Assembly (NCBI RefSeq): GCF_014698015.1
Contig: NZ_JACXBS010000003.1
Span: forward strand, 124,001 to 188,000
Reading direction: 5' to 3'
DNA: 64,000 nucleotides
DNA from: Kocuria sp. cx-455
GTDB taxonomy: Bacteria; Actinomycetota; Actinomycetes; Actinomycetales; Micrococcaceae
Shown here: positions 37,852 to 46,404 of the stretch, piece by piece
Layout: each line of letters opens with the position of its first letter
Position numbering within the stretch: the stretch's first letter is position 1
Program-made: the position numbers and the translations under genes
Notes under the pieces: generated by a model
The model's input: only the letters and a program-made list of their open reading frames with translations
Told to the model about the DNA's origin: nothing
The model's database searches: none

Positions 37852-38454
37852 ATGGGAGAGGCCGCACGCCGCCACTTCAACGATCGAGAGGACACCTCTG
37901 AGCAGGGCCGTGGAGCCGCTCACGAGGTGATCCCCGCGGATTGGTTCGTTGATCCCGTGGATCAGGCACGCGGCGGATCCGCCACGCAAGTCACCACCCT
38001 GGATGATCTCGCGAGCGCCTTCCTGGCCGCTCATCCCGAATCCGCCGGTGACGTGATGTTGCGATCCGATCGTCGCACGAGCGACCAGTCCGAGTCTGTG
38101 GCGCAGCCCCCCGCGCAGCCGCAGGTTCCGCAGAATCTCAGCGACGTGGACGTCCACGACCCGCAGAGCGTGGACGCCTCCGTGTGGCAGGCCGCCGCCG
38201 GCCTGTACTCCGTGAGCGAGGGCGATGCCGAAGGCGAACTCGCCTGGCAAACGGATGCCCTCTGCGCGCAGACCGATCCCGAAGCGTTCTTCCCCGAAAA
38301 GGGCGGCTCCACCCGCGATGCAAAGCGCGTCTGCGAGGCCTGCCCCGTGAGCGGTGAATGCCTGGACTACGCGATGTCCAACGACGAGAAGTTCGGAATC
38401 TGGGGCGGGCTGTCCGAACGCGAACGCCGCAGGCTGCGCCGCCGGGGACGCTGA
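37852..38454 (+). CDS. whiB2: WhiB-family iron-sulfur regulator, WhiB2/WhmD-like
   Basis: This 200-residue protein has the WhiB domain only in its last 70 residues. The four cluster cysteines are Cys138, Cys161, Cys164 and Cys170 (C-x22-C-x2-C-x5-C), followed by the turn GIWGG (182-186) and a basic tail RERRRLRRRGR that contacts DNA. WhiB2 proteins bind sigma factor region 4 and control septation. About 130 N-terminal residues are polar and low in complexity, longer than in most WhiB proteins. GGAAGG precedes the ATG at 37852. Adjacency to DUF3499 matches Rv3260c-Rv3259 in mycobacteria. Confidence 0.93.
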   Translation: MGEAARRHFNDREDTSEQGRGAAHEVIPADWFVDPVDQARGGSATQVTTLDDLASAFLAAHPESAGDVMLRSDRRTSDQSESVAQPPAQPQVPQNLSDVDVHDPQSVDASVWQAAAGLYSVSEGDAEGELAWQTDALCAQTDPEAFFPEKGGSTRDAKRVCEACPVSGECLDYAMSNDEKFGIWGGLSERERRRLRRRGR

Positions 38455-38462
38455 GTAAGGGC

Positions 38463-38948
38463 ATGAGCGACGAACTCCCACAGCGCACCTGCAGCCGCCA
38501 GACCTGTTCTCGTGCGGCCATGTGCACCCTGACCTATGTTTACTCCGATTCCACCGCCGTGATCGGTGCACTGTCCGCGCGTTCCGAACCCCACGCCTAC
38601 GATCTGTGTGCGTTCCACGCGGACCGCATGACCGCCCCGCGGGGCTGGCGTGTGGTGCGCCTGGAGTCACCGGACGGGTGGAACCGCGATGATTTGGGCG
38701 CGGTGGTCGAGGCCGTGCGCGACGACGAGCAGCCAGCGGCGCGGCGTCGTTCGCCGTCCCCGCAGCGACCCGGAATGCGCGCCCCCGGGCGATTGTTGCG
38801 AGACGTTTCATTCAATCGCACGCCCGTGGAAACCCCGGGCAACGATCGCACCGCGGACGACTCCGAGACAACGCCCCAAGCCGCACCCGATTTCACGTCC
38901 GCACCCATGCCTCCGAGCCTGCGCCGCCCGCATTTGCGCCGCCCGTAG
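38463..38948 (+). CDS. DUF3499 protein, putative zinc-ribbon
   Basis: This 161-residue protein has its conserved part in the first 75 residues: RTCSRQTCSRAAMCTLTYVYSDSTAVIGAL followed by YDLCAFHADRMTAPRGWRVVRL, where cysteines 10, 15 and 21 together with the CAFH pair suggest a metal site. The rest is Pro/Arg-rich and probably disordered. The family is actinobacterial, of unknown function, and regularly encoded beside whiB2. The ATG at 38463 has AAGGG upstream and lies 8 bp after the whiB2 stop, so the two are an operon. Confidence 0.85.
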   Translation: MSDELPQRTCSRQTCSRAAMCTLTYVYSDSTAVIGALSARSEPHAYDLCAFHADRMTAPRGWRVVRLESPDGWNRDDLGAVVEAVRDDEQPAARRRSPSPQRPGMRAPGRLLRDVSFNRTPVETPGNDRTADDSETTPQAAPDFTSAPMPPSLRRPHLRRP

Positions 38949-39027
38949 GACAGCAAAGGTCAACTTGTTGTTGGGCCGGTAAGCGGGCAGTCTGGGGGAG
39001 ATCCAGCCACGCGAAGTGAGGTTCCCC

Positions 39028-40260
39028 ATGGCCCCCCAGCCCACCCGTAAACGTACCTGGCGTTCGCGCGCCCTCACAGGATTGGCGGGGTTCAGCGTGC
39101 TGGCCCTGGCCGCGTGCGGGACGAGCGCCGTTTCCGGGGACGGCCAAGCGTCGGGCGGTGTCTCCGGCGCGGCTGGTTCTGATGCGGCCGCCACCGAGCC
39201 CGCCGTGAGCGTGGCCCCGGCCGCGGATGCCACGATGGTCAACCCCGTGGACCCGGTGACGGTGACGACCGATCAGGGTCGCCTCACGAACGTCTCGGTG
39301 GTTTCCGACGACGGAGCGGAGGCTTCCGGGGACATGTCCGAGGACGAATCCACATGGACCTCCAACGAGCCCCTCGAATTCAATGCCGCCTACACCGTGA
39401 CGTACACCGCTGACAACAACGGTCGCACGTCCGAGGGCACCTCCGCGTTCTCCACGGTTGACGCCGCCCATGAAATGGACGTCAGCATGAATGTGAAGGA
39501 CGGCGGCACCTACGGAGTATGGCAGATCGTCGAATTCGAGTTCTCCGAGCCGATCCAGAACAAGGACGAGATTGAACAGGCCGTGTCCGTCACCGGCGGA
39601 GGGGACCAGGACGGCGCGTTCCGCTGGTACTCGGACACCAAGCTGCGTTATCGGCCCGCCGAGCCGTGGGCACCCGATTCGAAGATCAAGGTGGCCATCG
39701 AGTTGCTCGGCAAGGATGTGGGCAATGGGATGATCGGCAACGAGAACCAGACCGTGAACTTCACCACGGGTCCCGAGCATCGCGCGTACGTGGACAACGA
39801 CACCAAAACCCTGGTGGCTTACGAGAACGGCAAGAAGACCGGTGAGTGGCCCGTGACCCTGGGCAACCCGGATTGGCCGTCCACCACGGGCAAGAAGGTC
39901 ATCATTGAACAGGCCGAGTCCTACGAGTTCAAGGCATCGTCTCTGAACCTCTCACCCGGTGACCCGCATTATTACGAGCCCTTCAACGCCTCCAACGTGG
40001 CCCGCCTGACGTGGAGCGGCGAGTTCATCCACCAGGCGCTTCCATCCGCCATCCCGGTGCTGGGCTATGCAAATGTCTCCCACGGTTGCGTGGGGATGCC
40101 GCCGGAGGGCGCCAAGTACATTTTTGACACGTTCCGCCCGGGTGACATGGTGGAAGTGGTCAACACGAACTACCCCCAGGCCGACCCCGACGACGGGTAC
40201 GGCGACTGGAACATTCCCTTTGACAAGTACTCCGACGAAAACTGGCACGGAAACTGGTGA
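39028..40260 (+). CDS. L,D-transpeptidase lipoprotein
   Basis: This 410-residue exported enzyme makes 3-3 crosslinks in peptidoglycan. The signal peptide ends in the lipobox LAAC with Cys30. Two Ig-like domains (about residues 60-270) precede the YkuD catalytic domain, whose motif has His335 (EFIHQ), His352 and the nucleophile Cys354 in VSHGCVGMPPEGA. The layout is that of mycobacterial LdtMt2-like enzymes. The ATG at 39028 has GTGAGG 7 nt upstream. The C-terminus overlaps the start of the next gene. Confidence 0.92.
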   Translation: MAPQPTRKRTWRSRALTGLAGFSVLALAACGTSAVSGDGQASGGVSGAAGSDAAATEPAVSVAPAADATMVNPVDPVTVTTDQGRLTNVSVVSDDGAEASGDMSEDESTWTSNEPLEFNAAYTVTYTADNNGRTSEGTSAFSTVDAAHEMDVSMNVKDGGTYGVWQIVEFEFSEPIQNKDEIEQAVSVTGGGDQDGAFRWYSDTKLRYRPAEPWAPDSKIKVAIELLGKDVGNGMIGNENQTVNFTTGPEHRAYVDNDTKTLVAYENGKKTGEWPVTLGNPDWPSTTGKKVIIEQAESYEFKASSLNLSPGDPHYYEPFNASNVARLTWSGEFIHQALPSAIPVLGYANVSHGCVGMPPEGAKYIFDTFRPGDMVEVVNTNYPQADPDDGYGDWNIPFDKYSDENWHGNW

Positions 40261-41087
40261 TATCCCCGGTGAGCTCTTCCACCACGGCGGTCGAACGCCC
40301 CCGCGAGGCAAAGTTTCCTCGCATCCAGCAGGTCTTTCTGGCGTTGACGTTCCCGATCCTCCTGATCGCCCTGGGGGTGCGGCTTGTTGCCACCCCCTTG
40401 TTCCTGTGGATCGAGTACCATCGCCCGGGTTTCCCCGCTGATTACTGGGGAATGAGTACCGAACAGCGCATGATTTACGGCTCCTACGGGCTGGATTACA
40501 TCATGAATTTCGCCCCACCCCGCTACCTGGGTGGGCTGGTCGACGATGACGGCGCCGCACTGTTCCAGGGCCAAGAGGTCTCCCACATGACCGACGTGCA
40601 GCACGTGATCCAGTGGGGCTTCCTGGTGGCCGTGATCCTGCTGGTGCTGAGCGTGCTCAGCGTCCTCTACCTGCACCGCCGGGCCCCCGGCGCCGCATCC
40701 GGCGCATTGTTCTTCGGTGCGTGGCTAACCATTGCCCTGCTGGTGGTTCTCCTGGTGATCGCAGTGCTGGCCTGGGAGAGGTTCTTCGCGTTGTTCCACT
40801 CCCTGTTCTTCGACGCCGGCACCTGGACCTTCCGAATCAGCGACACCCTGATCCGCTTGTACCCCACCCAGTTCTGGATGGACGCGGCGATCGCCGTGGC
40901 CCTGGTGGCCGTGATCGGGGCGTTCGTGACCATGTTGATCACGCGTCCGCGCATGCGCTCGGCGTCTCGCGGTGAGCGTGCCGCCGTTGTTCGGGATGCC
41001 GATGGCGAGCCCGGCGGCGCCGGTGTGAAGTCCGTGAAGAGCGCTCAGAACCCCGAAACCGGAGGCCGTTCCGCGCCCTGGGCGTAG
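40257..41087 (+). CDS. DUF1461 / TIGR01906 integral membrane protein
   Basis: This 276-residue protein with about five helices belongs to the TIGR01906 family of unknown function, recognisable by FYHRPGFPADYWGMSTEQRM-like sequence (EYHRPGFPADYWGMSTEQR here) and the later FHSLFFDAGTWTF. The GTG at 40257 overlaps the stop of the L,D-transpeptidase gene by 3 bases; another GTG at 40269 is possible. The coupling suggests a shared role at the cell envelope. The tail of about 45 residues is polar. Confidence 0.82.
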   Translation: MISPVSSSTTAVERPREAKFPRIQQVFLALTFPILLIALGVRLVATPLFLWIEYHRPGFPADYWGMSTEQRMIYGSYGLDYIMNFAPPRYLGGLVDDDGAALFQGQEVSHMTDVQHVIQWGFLVAVILLVLSVLSVLYLHRRAPGAASGALFFGAWLTIALLVVLLVIAVLAWERFFALFHSLFFDAGTWTFRISDTLIRLYPTQFWMDAAIAVALVAVIGAFVTMLITRPRMRSASRGERAAVVRDADGEPGGAGVKSVKSAQNPETGGRSAPWA

Positions 41088-41169
41088 TCCTGCGCGTCAG
41101 TTGTTCGACCCGTGCGGTCTGTGGCCAATGGCCGGCCTTAGGGGTAGGGCTCCGTTCTGGGCGCTGTTC

Positions 41170-41269
41170 GAACCAACGGGGACATCTCATGTTTGGGTAG
41201 AACCCTCCGAGCGCCCCCGGAGGGCCCTAACGCCCCACCAGATGTAGGACGGGGTTCCAACGGAACATG
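41170..41269. repeat. Copy B of a roughly 100-bp intergenic element
   Basis: It shares ordered blocks with 30680-30778 (GAACCA, TCTCA, GAACCCT, AGGGCC-TAACG-CCC, TCCAACG-AAC). This copy can also fold on itself: CATGTT (41189-41194) pairs with AACATG (41264-41269), and GAACCC with GGGTTC inside. It occupies the middle of the 299-bp gap between convergent genes; nothing else in that gap is recognisable. Confidence 0.5.
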
Positions 41270-41386
41270 AAATGGCGCCGGGAGATCACGATGCGCCCGA
41301 TCCGGAACATGGTTCACACAGAGCGCTTTAACTCGCCGCCGCGCCGTCTGAAACCGACCCGAACCGGGTAGCTGTGAACCGCAGGC

Positions 41387-42994
41387 CTAGATCCAGGAAT
41401 CGAACCACATGCGCCAGTGCCAGTGGTCGTAGGGGATGGTTCGCCCGGTCCACACTGGCCAGAAGAAGACGGCGCACACGACCACCAGACTCATGAAGAC
41501 GAGCCCCACAGTGGTCCAGCGGCGCGCCCACACGCGTGAGATGAACCGATTCCGAGCGGCGGGTGTCCCCGCGATGTCTCCGAACCCAGCGACGCCGAGC
41601 CGCCCGGTCAAAACCCCCAGAACACCCACGATGAGCAACACCATAAACGGGAAGAACGCCAGGGCGTAGAAGTAGAACATGGTGCGCTCGGGGTACAAGA
41701 ACCACGGAAGATATCCGGCCGCGTACATTCCGAGCAGGCCGCCCAGGCGCCAATCCCGTTTTACGAGCCACAAAACCAGGGCAAACACGACCGCGGCAAT
41801 ACCCACCCACCAAATGGCGGGGTTGCCCAGGTTCAGGATCGCCTGGGAACACGAGTCCACGGTGCACCCGTCAACACCGCGCTCGGGGGATTCGTAGAAG
41901 TACGAGGTGGGTCGCGCGAGGATCGGCCACAGCGCCGGGCCAGCCATGTAGGTGTGCTCGCTGTCCAACCCCGCATGGAAGGTATAGGCGGCTACGTGGT
42001 ACTCCCACAGGGAGCGCAGCGCCGGAGGCAGCCATTGGAGGCCTTCACCCGGGTTCTGTTCCGCCCACTGGCGGTCATAGCCGTTCGCGGTGGTGAGCCA
42101 GCCGGTCCACGTGATCACGTAGACGACCAGCCCGGTGCCGATCATGGCCACGAAGGCGGGGAGCCCGTCCTTGACCACCGCCCCCCAGAACCATTGCTTC
42201 ACTCCGGCGATCCGGCGTGCGTTCATGTCCCACAGCACCGTGAGGATTCCCAGGGCGGCCACCAAGAACAGGGCGTTCCACTTGACGCCCACGGCCAACC
42301 CGCAGGCCACCCCGGCCGCAATCCGCCACCATCGAATCCCCAGCCACGGACCCATGCCGTGAGGCGAGAACCGGGCGACCAGGCGGCGTCGCCCGTCGTC
42401 GCGGTCGAGCAGGAGGAACACGAAGGCAAGGAGCACGAAGAACATCAGGAAGATGTCCAGCAGCGCCAGGCGTGATTCGACCAGGTGGAGGCCGTCCAGA
42501 GTCATGAGCAGGCCGGCGGCGGTTGCCAGGGTGATCGAGCGGAACAGAAGCCACGCCGCGGCGAAGATCACGGCGATCGAAACAGTGCCGAAGAGTGCTG
42601 CGGAAAAGCGCCAACCGAAGGGATCGTCCGCACCGAACAACCACAGGCCGCCGGCGATCAGCCACTTGCCCACCGGGGGGTGCACCACGAACGAGGGTTC
42701 ATCCAGGGTGGTGGGCGGTGTGCCGGCGGCGAAGGCTTCATCCGCGTCGGAGGGCCACTGCTGCTCCGTGCCGTTGAGCAGGAGCGAATAGGAATCCTTG
42801 AGGTAGTACGTTTCGTCGAAGACCACCGCATGGGGCCAGGAGAGATTGACGAACCGCAGCACCCCGCCCAGCACGGTCACGAGGAGCAGCGGGACCCACC
42901 ACAACCGGGGCAACCGGGTGATTGCGGGCAGCAAGAGACCACGAAGGTCTGTGGCGGGGCCGCGGGTCACCGGCTGAAGAGCAGTCAGATGCAC
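41387..42994 (-). CDS. Protein O-mannosyltransferase (PMT family, Rv1002c-like)
   Basis: This 535-residue polytopic membrane GT-C enzyme transfers mannose from polyprenyl phosphate mannose to Ser/Thr of exported proteins. The catalytic Asp60-Glu61 pair is in HAVVFDETYYLKD after the first helix, and the second motif ESRLALLDIFLMFF is in the fourth helix region; HPPVGKWLIAGG is also typical. About 11 helices are predicted. The GTG at 42994 has TACGAT 6 nt upstream and no ribosome site, so the mRNA is probably leaderless. It diverges from rsmI exactly as Rv1002c from Rv1003. Confidence 0.92.
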   Translation of the reverse strand: MHLTALQPVTRGPATDLRGLLLPAITRLPRLWWVPLLLVTVLGGVLRFVNLSWPHAVVFDETYYLKDSYSLLLNGTEQQWPSDADEAFAAGTPPTTLDEPSFVVHPPVGKWLIAGGLWLFGADDPFGWRFSAALFGTVSIAVIFAAAWLLFRSITLATAAGLLMTLDGLHLVESRLALLDIFLMFFVLLAFVFLLLDRDDGRRRLVARFSPHGMGPWLGIRWWRIAAGVACGLAVGVKWNALFLVAALGILTVLWDMNARRIAGVKQWFWGAVVKDGLPAFVAMIGTGLVVYVITWTGWLTTANGYDRQWAEQNPGEGLQWLPPALRSLWEYHVAAYTFHAGLDSEHTYMAGPALWPILARPTSYFYESPERGVDGCTVDSCSQAILNLGNPAIWWVGIAAVVFALVLWLVKRDWRLGGLLGMYAAGYLPWFLYPERTMFYFYALAFFPFMVLLIVGVLGVLTGRLGVAGFGDIAGTPAARNRFISRVWARRWTTVGLVFMSLVVVCAVFFWPVWTGRTIPYDHWHWRMWFDSWI

Positions 42995-43000
42995 TCACTC

Positions 43001-43087
43001 ATCGTAGGGGGTGCTTTCTGAACGACCCCTGTTCATGGCGCAGTTTACGGCGGTTCCCAGCCGCTGATTGGACAGGGTTCGTAGAGT
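43001..43087. promoter_or_regulatory. Divergent leaderless-type -10 elements of the PMT gene and rsmI
   Basis: TACGAT on the minus strand (43006-43001) lies 6 nt before the PMT start, and TAGAGT on the plus strand (43082-43087) lies 7 nt before the rsmI GTG at 43095. Neither start has a Shine-Dalgarno sequence. Confidence 0.55.
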
Positions 43088-43094
43088 ACTGTGT

Positions 43095-43997
43095 GTGAGC
43101 TCGCAAGAATCAACGCCTCAGGAAACTCCCCCGACTCCTTCGGAGCGGCCCGTGGGCGGAGCCGTCATGGTCGTGGGCACGCCCATCGGTAACCTCTCGG
43201 ACGCGTCCCCCCGCTTGCTGGAGATTCTGCGAACCGCAGATGTGCTGGCCGTGGAGGACACTCGGACGCTCCACCGGCTGGCTGCTGGGCTTGACGTGCA
43301 CTTCACCGGCCGCGTCATGACCCACCACGAGCACAACGAGAACGAACGGGTCGCCGAGATCCTGGATCTGGTTCGTGCCGGCAACGTGGTGGCCGTGCTC
43401 TCCGACGCCGGGATGCCCACCGTCTCGGACCCGGGCTTCCCGCTCACGCGTGCTGCGGCGCGGGAAGGGTTGCGGGTGTCCGTGATCCCCGGACCTTCTG
43501 CAGTGTTGGCAGCGCTCGCGGTGTCCGGGCTGCCCACCGACCGATTCACCTTCGAGGGGTTCCTGCCGCGCAAGGCAGGGGAGCGGGCCACTCATCTCAA
43601 GACCCTGGCCGAAGAACGCCGCACCATGGTCTTCTACGAATCACCGCATCGTTTGGCCGTAATGCTGGAGGCGCTGCGGGATGCTCTGGGCGGCGACCGT
43701 CAGGCGGTGGTGTGTCGCGAACTGACCAAACTCCACGAAGAAGTTCTGCGCAATGACCTCGCCGGTCTCACGGAGTGGGCGCAGATCAACCAGGTGCGCG
43801 GAGAGATCGCGGTGGTCGTCCACGGTGCCGCACCCGTGGAGGCCCCCGAACCCGAGGACCTCGTGGGCGACGTCGAGAAGCTCGTGGCCACCAGCGACAT
43901 CAAACTCAAGGCCGCCGCCCGCCAGATCGCCACGGACGCCGGCGTCAGCACCCGCCAGCTCTACGACGCCGTGATCACCGCCCGCGGTCAGCGGTGA
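43095..43997 (+). CDS. rsmI: 16S rRNA (cytidine1402-2'-O)-methyltransferase
   Basis: RsmI methylates the ribose of C1402 in 16S rRNA at the P site using SAM. The 300-residue tetrapyrrole-methylase-fold protein has VVGTPIGNLSDASPR near residue 28, AVEDTRTLHRL, LSDAGMPTVSDPG and VIPGPSAVLAALAVSGLPTDRFTFEGFLPRK, all family hallmarks. The GTG at 43095 fits the leaderless -10 TAGAGT; upstream codons of the open frame to 43068 overlap the promoter. Confidence 0.95.
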   Translation: MSSQESTPQETPPTPSERPVGGAVMVVGTPIGNLSDASPRLLEILRTADVLAVEDTRTLHRLAAGLDVHFTGRVMTHHEHNENERVAEILDLVRAGNVVAVLSDAGMPTVSDPGFPLTRAAAREGLRVSVIPGPSAVLAALAVSGLPTDRFTFEGFLPRKAGERATHLKTLAEERRTMVFYESPHRLAVMLEALRDALGGDRQAVVCRELTKLHEEVLRNDLAGLTEWAQINQVRGEIAVVVHGAAPVEAPEPEDLVGDVEKLVATSDIKLKAAARQIATDAGVSTRQLYDAVITARGQR

Positions 43998-44019
43998 CGT
44001 CCGAGGCCCAGATCCGCAG

Positions 44020-46404
44020 TCAGCGCCGGAAAATCGACGCCGGCCACCAGGTGGCGCGAAACTTCTGACCTCGGTCGGCGCGACGCATGAGTTCATCGCG
44101 CACAGTACCCAGATCCGCGGCGGACGCTGACGGCTTCCACGAGGCGTCCGGGGCGGCGTAGCTCGCGTGTTCCACATCGGAGACGATCCGATCCACCGCC
44201 TCCGACGCCGCCGGGATCCCCGCCGCCATGTGCCGGGCCCGCACGCGCGGGGTGTCCGACGCCTTGGGGGATCCGCCGTGATCCACGGACAGGTCCTCCA
44301 ACTCGCCCCACGCGGCGTTCGCCCGCTCCCGGGGAGACAGTGAGGCGTCGGCCATGTCCGCCAACCGGGCCCGGCGGCGGTGTCCGCGTATCAAGCGCGG
44401 CACGGCGGCCAGGAGCACGAGAAGCAGCAGGACGCCGCCGAGCACCAGCACCCAGAGCGGAATCATGAACGCGGTACCGGATTCCTCCTGTGCCTGCTCG
44501 GGCGTCGCAGGGGCCGGCGGCTGGCTTTGCTCGTCCGTGGGCCCCGAGGTCGGCTCCTGCGGCTGCGATGGTTCTTGGCCGGGTGTCTGATCTGGTTGAC
44601 CGGAGGCGTCCTGACCGGGTTCGTTGCCGGATTCGGGTGCGTACTCCGGAGTGGTGGGAATGCCGGGCGTGGGTTCGAAACGTACCCACCCGACACCCTC
44701 GAAGTAGAGTTCGGGCCACGCGTGGGCGTCACCGGTGCCCACCTGGAAAAGTTCCCCGCCCCGCGAATCGGAGACCGGGGTCGTGGGCAGATAACCGACC
44801 GCCACGCGGGAGGGGATACCGACCTCGCGGGCCATCAATGCCATTGCGGGCGCGAAATGCCCGGCGTAGCCCGTGCGAGTCTCCATGAACTGCCCCATGC
44901 TGTCCATACCGCCGGCGTCGTAGCCCTGGGCGAGCGGGGCGTTCACGTCGTACTGGAAGTTGTGCCGCAGGCCGTTCTGCAGCGCCAACGCGCGGTCGTA
45001 GTCATTACCTGCGCCCTCCGTGAGCTGGCGGGCGGCGCTGCTGATCAACTCGGGCGTTTCGTCGGGAACCCTCAGGTAGTCGGCCAGGTCGCCGTTCGTG
45101 TCCGACGGCGCCGCCGAACGCATTGCGTCCGGCGTGGCCCGCGGAGCTGAGGACGTCACGGTGAACGTACCTCCGGACATCTCCGAGCCCGCGCTGAAGA
45201 CCGAGAGGTCGCGGGGGTTCCATGACCAGCCCTCGTCACCGATACCCGTGAACTCCGTGGGTGCGTACGGGGCAGGCAGCCAGTGCTCGTTGTAGTCCTC
45301 GAACGTGACCTTGGTGGTCACGGGGTTCTCCCGGGAGACCGGATTGGTCTCCGGATCAGCGAGACCGTCCAGGCCCTCTTCCAGGTTGTCCGTCTGCGGG
45401 AAGAATTCGGGCTGGGAGAAGTCGGACAGGCTCATGAGCCGCATGTACTTGGGCTGCCCATCGGAGGTGGTGTAGCTGAAGCGCTGAACCCGTTCGCTCT
45501 CTCGCAGATCCTGGCCCACCGCGCGCAACGGGCCCACACCAGCGGCGCGCTCGGAATTGAAGGAACTGCCCTGCGGGAAGGCACCGCTGAAAAACCCGGG
45601 CATGACCGTGGGAACGAGAAGGCTCACGGCCAGGACCCCGGCGATCACCAGGAGCGCGCGCGGCAGACCGCCGGGGGTCGGCGCAATATGCTGCAGACGG
45701 GTGGCACCCCACACTCGCGAACCGGCGAGTAGGGCCAGCGCGGCGAGGATTGCGGCGCCCAGACCCCAGATGGATACACTGCCCGGCAAGGTCAGGGCGG
45801 GTACTACGAGCAACGCCAGGATGCCCACGCACGCCAGACCGGCCATGCGTAGGCCCAGCAGAGCGGTCTCCATGAACACGGTCACCAAGCCCACCAGAGC
45901 GCTCAGCACCAGGGCCAAACCGGCATTGTGCCCGTAGGGCGCGGACTGCCGGGCCACGAACGAGCCGGACTCACTCCACAGCGATCCCACTGCGTCCAAG
46001 GTGCCCGGAGTCGGAATGAACCCCAGCAGCGCATGATCACTTACGTGCACCACGGTCAGCGCCAGAATGAGAGCAGCTAGTCCCAGAACGGTCACCAGCG
46101 CGGAAGGTACGCGCAGCCACCGCGCGGCCGCGGTGACCAGCACAACGATCACCACGGTGACCGCCACGGGCAGCACCCACCAGAAACCGGCGAGCGCCCC
46201 GGCCATACCCACGCAGCCCAGGGCGACGCTTGCCAACAGCAACGCGTGCAACGGGAGGACGGCCATGCGCGGAGCACGCTGGTGTCGCGGTGGCTCGGGA
46301 GGCCGTGAATTACCGGGCGCTGCCGGCGTGGACTCCGGGGACTCGGCCCGCCCAGCGGGTCCCGGACTGCCCCACGGGGTGGCCGGTGCGGCGGAATGGC
46401 TCAT
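44020..46404 (-). CDS. TgpA-like transglutaminase-fold membrane protein lacking the catalytic cysteine
   Basis: This 794-residue protein has a polar N-terminus, about six to seven helices (residues 45-240), a periplasmic transglutaminase-like domain (about 400-590), a Pro/Gln/Glu-rich linker, one more helix (about 648-672) and a cytosolic DUF4129-like tail. The motif usually read as GYCxxFA is here GYAGHFAPAMALMARE: codon GCC gives Ala514 where the nucleophile should be. His561 (DAHAWPE) is kept. The domain is therefore probably non-catalytic. The ATG at 46404 overlaps the stop of the DUF58 gene by 4 bp, in the usual moxR-DUF58-transglutaminase operon. Confidence 0.88.
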   Translation of the reverse strand: MSHSAAPATPWGSPGPAGRAESPESTPAAPGNSRPPEPPRHQRAPRMAVLPLHALLLASVALGCVGMAGALAGFWWVLPVAVTVVIVVLVTAAARWLRVPSALVTVLGLAALILALTVVHVSDHALLGFIPTPGTLDAVGSLWSESGSFVARQSAPYGHNAGLALVLSALVGLVTVFMETALLGLRMAGLACVGILALLVVPALTLPGSVSIWGLGAAILAALALLAGSRVWGATRLQHIAPTPGGLPRALLVIAGVLAVSLLVPTVMPGFFSGAFPQGSSFNSERAAGVGPLRAVGQDLRESERVQRFSYTTSDGQPKYMRLMSLSDFSQPEFFPQTDNLEEGLDGLADPETNPVSRENPVTTKVTFEDYNEHWLPAPYAPTEFTGIGDEGWSWNPRDLSVFSAGSEMSGGTFTVTSSAPRATPDAMRSAAPSDTNGDLADYLRVPDETPELISSAARQLTEGAGNDYDRALALQNGLRHNFQYDVNAPLAQGYDAGGMDSMGQFMETRTGYAGHFAPAMALMAREVGIPSRVAVGYLPTTPVSDSRGGELFQVGTGDAHAWPELYFEGVGWVRFEPTPGIPTTPEYAPESGNEPGQDASGQPDQTPGQEPSQPQEPTSGPTDEQSQPPAPATPEQAQEESGTAFMIPLWVLVLGGVLLLLVLLAAVPRLIRGHRRRARLADMADASLSPRERANAAWGELEDLSVDHGGSPKASDTPRVRARHMAAGIPAASEAVDRIVSDVEHASYAAPDASWKPSASAADLGTVRDELMRRADRGQKFRATWWPASIFRR

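Noticed and set aside
41328..41867. 179-codon open frame overlapping the end of the PMT gene
   Set aside because: It shares the strand with PMT but is out of frame, with an Arg/Gly/His-rich shadow composition.
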